A DNA stretch of 12,527 nucleotides from Gammaproteobacteria bacterium (GTDB lineage: Bacteria; Pseudomonadota; Gammaproteobacteria; DSM-19610): assembly GCA_011371465.1 (NCBI GenBank), contig DRQL01000245.1, positions 1 to 12,527 of the forward strand, in the 5' to 3' direction. Below are positions 12,210 to 12,527 of this stretch, piece by piece (the first letter of the stretch is position 1; each line of letters starts with the position of its first letter). A program made the position numbers and the translations under genes. The notes under the pieces were generated by a model. It was not told where the DNA came from and ran no database searches. It saw nothing but the letters and a program-made list of their open reading frames with translations.

Positions 12210-12527
12210 ATGACCGGGAAACTGGTTAAAAGCACCGTTACGGTGGGCGCTATGACCTTGATTTCCCGGGTTTTAGGCCTGGTGCGCGACATGGTGTTCG
12301 CGCGTTTCGGGATCGACGCAGGGATGGACGCCTTTTTTGTCGCCTTCAAAATCCCCAATTTCATGCGCCGCCTGTTCGCCGAGGGCGCCTTTGCACAGGC
12401 CTTTGTACCGGTGCTCAGCGAGTACAAGACGCAGCGCGAGCACGCTGAGGTCAGGGCGCTGGTGGACCGTGTGGCCGGTACCCTGGCGGGGTTCCTGGGC
12501 CTGTTGGTGCTGGCGGGCGTGCTTGCC
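12210..12527 (+). CDS. murJ: Lipid II flippase MurJ (MviN), 5' part
   Basis: MurJ is an essential inner-membrane flippase that moves lipid-linked peptidoglycan precursors to the periplasm. Only the first 106 codons are in the window; the frame is open to the last base. Visible are the first membrane helix with SRVLGLVRDMVFARFG (19-34), the hallmark DAFFVAFKIPNFMRRLFAEG (40-59) with AFAQAFVPVLSEY (60-72), and the start of a further membrane helix (LAGFLGLLVLAGVLA). Arg and Asp residues in RVLGLVRD and the RRLFAEGAF motif belong to the conserved substrate cavity. The ATG at 12210 has only a weak GGTGGTG upstream. It diverges from rpsT, the usual gammaproteobacterial arrangement. No clear promoter for it is visible in 12094-12209. 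Confidence 0.96.
   Translation, partial: MTGKLVKSTVTVGAMTLISRVLGLVRDMVFARFGIDAGMDAFFVAFKIPNFMRRLFAEGAFAQAFVPVLSEYKTQREHAEVRALVDRVAGTLAGFLGLLVLAGVLA

Overview
The window is ordinary chromosomal DNA of a gammaproteobacterium with a GC content of roughly 60%. This rests on a Rsd/AlgQ anti-sigma factor, gammaproteobacterial forms of L21, L27, S20, ObgE and MurJ, a UUG start on rpsT as in E. coli, a tRNA-Pro close to the enterobacterial proK type, and a second-type CsrA resembling RsmN of Pseudomonas. Gene order (ispB diverging from rplU-rpmA-obgE-proB, then rpsT diverging from murJ) fits a non-enteric lineage, perhaps Chromatiales-like. That placement is inference. There is no CRISPR array, insertion sequence or integrase.

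Layout. 1-1421: rsd and mazG on the + strand, probably one transcript. 1418-1927: an unrecognised 169-residue gene on the - strand, tail to tail with mazG. 1928-2238: a divergent regulatory region with a good sigma-54-type element facing the unknown gene and weaker elements facing amt. 2239-3531: ammonium channel gene amt, without an adjacent glnK. 3694-5156: a convergent vitamin B12 pair, a PduO-type corrinoid adenosyltransferase (+) and a BtuF-like periplasmic B12-binding protein (-). 5258-6059: a truncated relic of a UPF0114/YqhA gene directly in front of pgl. 6106-7110: an AraC-family regulator. 7128-7325: an RsmN-like CsrA on the - strand. 7575-8667: ispB and, only 2 nt after its stop codon, tRNA-Pro(CGG), both on the - strand. 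8814-11759: rplU-rpmA, then obgE-proB. 11827-12093: rpsT (-). 12210-end: the 5' part of murJ (+).

How the genes work together. Most are housekeeping: nucleotide-pool cleaning (MazG), ubiquinone side chain (IspB), ribosome and ribosome assembly (L21, L27, S20, ObgE), proline synthesis (ProB), the oxidative pentose phosphate or Entner-Doudoroff entry step (Pgl), and lipid II flipping (MurJ). The regulatory layer is richer: an anti-sigma-70 factor, an AraC-type regulator, a variant CsrA, and a sigma-54-type promoter candidate beside amt.

Most worth a second look are the sigma-54-type element in front of the unknown gene, the RsmN-like CsrA whose stop codon lies inside its own terminator hairpin, the YqhA relic, the two convergent gene pairs that share a 4-nt palindromic stop, and the 2-nt ispB/tRNA-Pro junction. 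I see no multi-gene system that looks wholly new.
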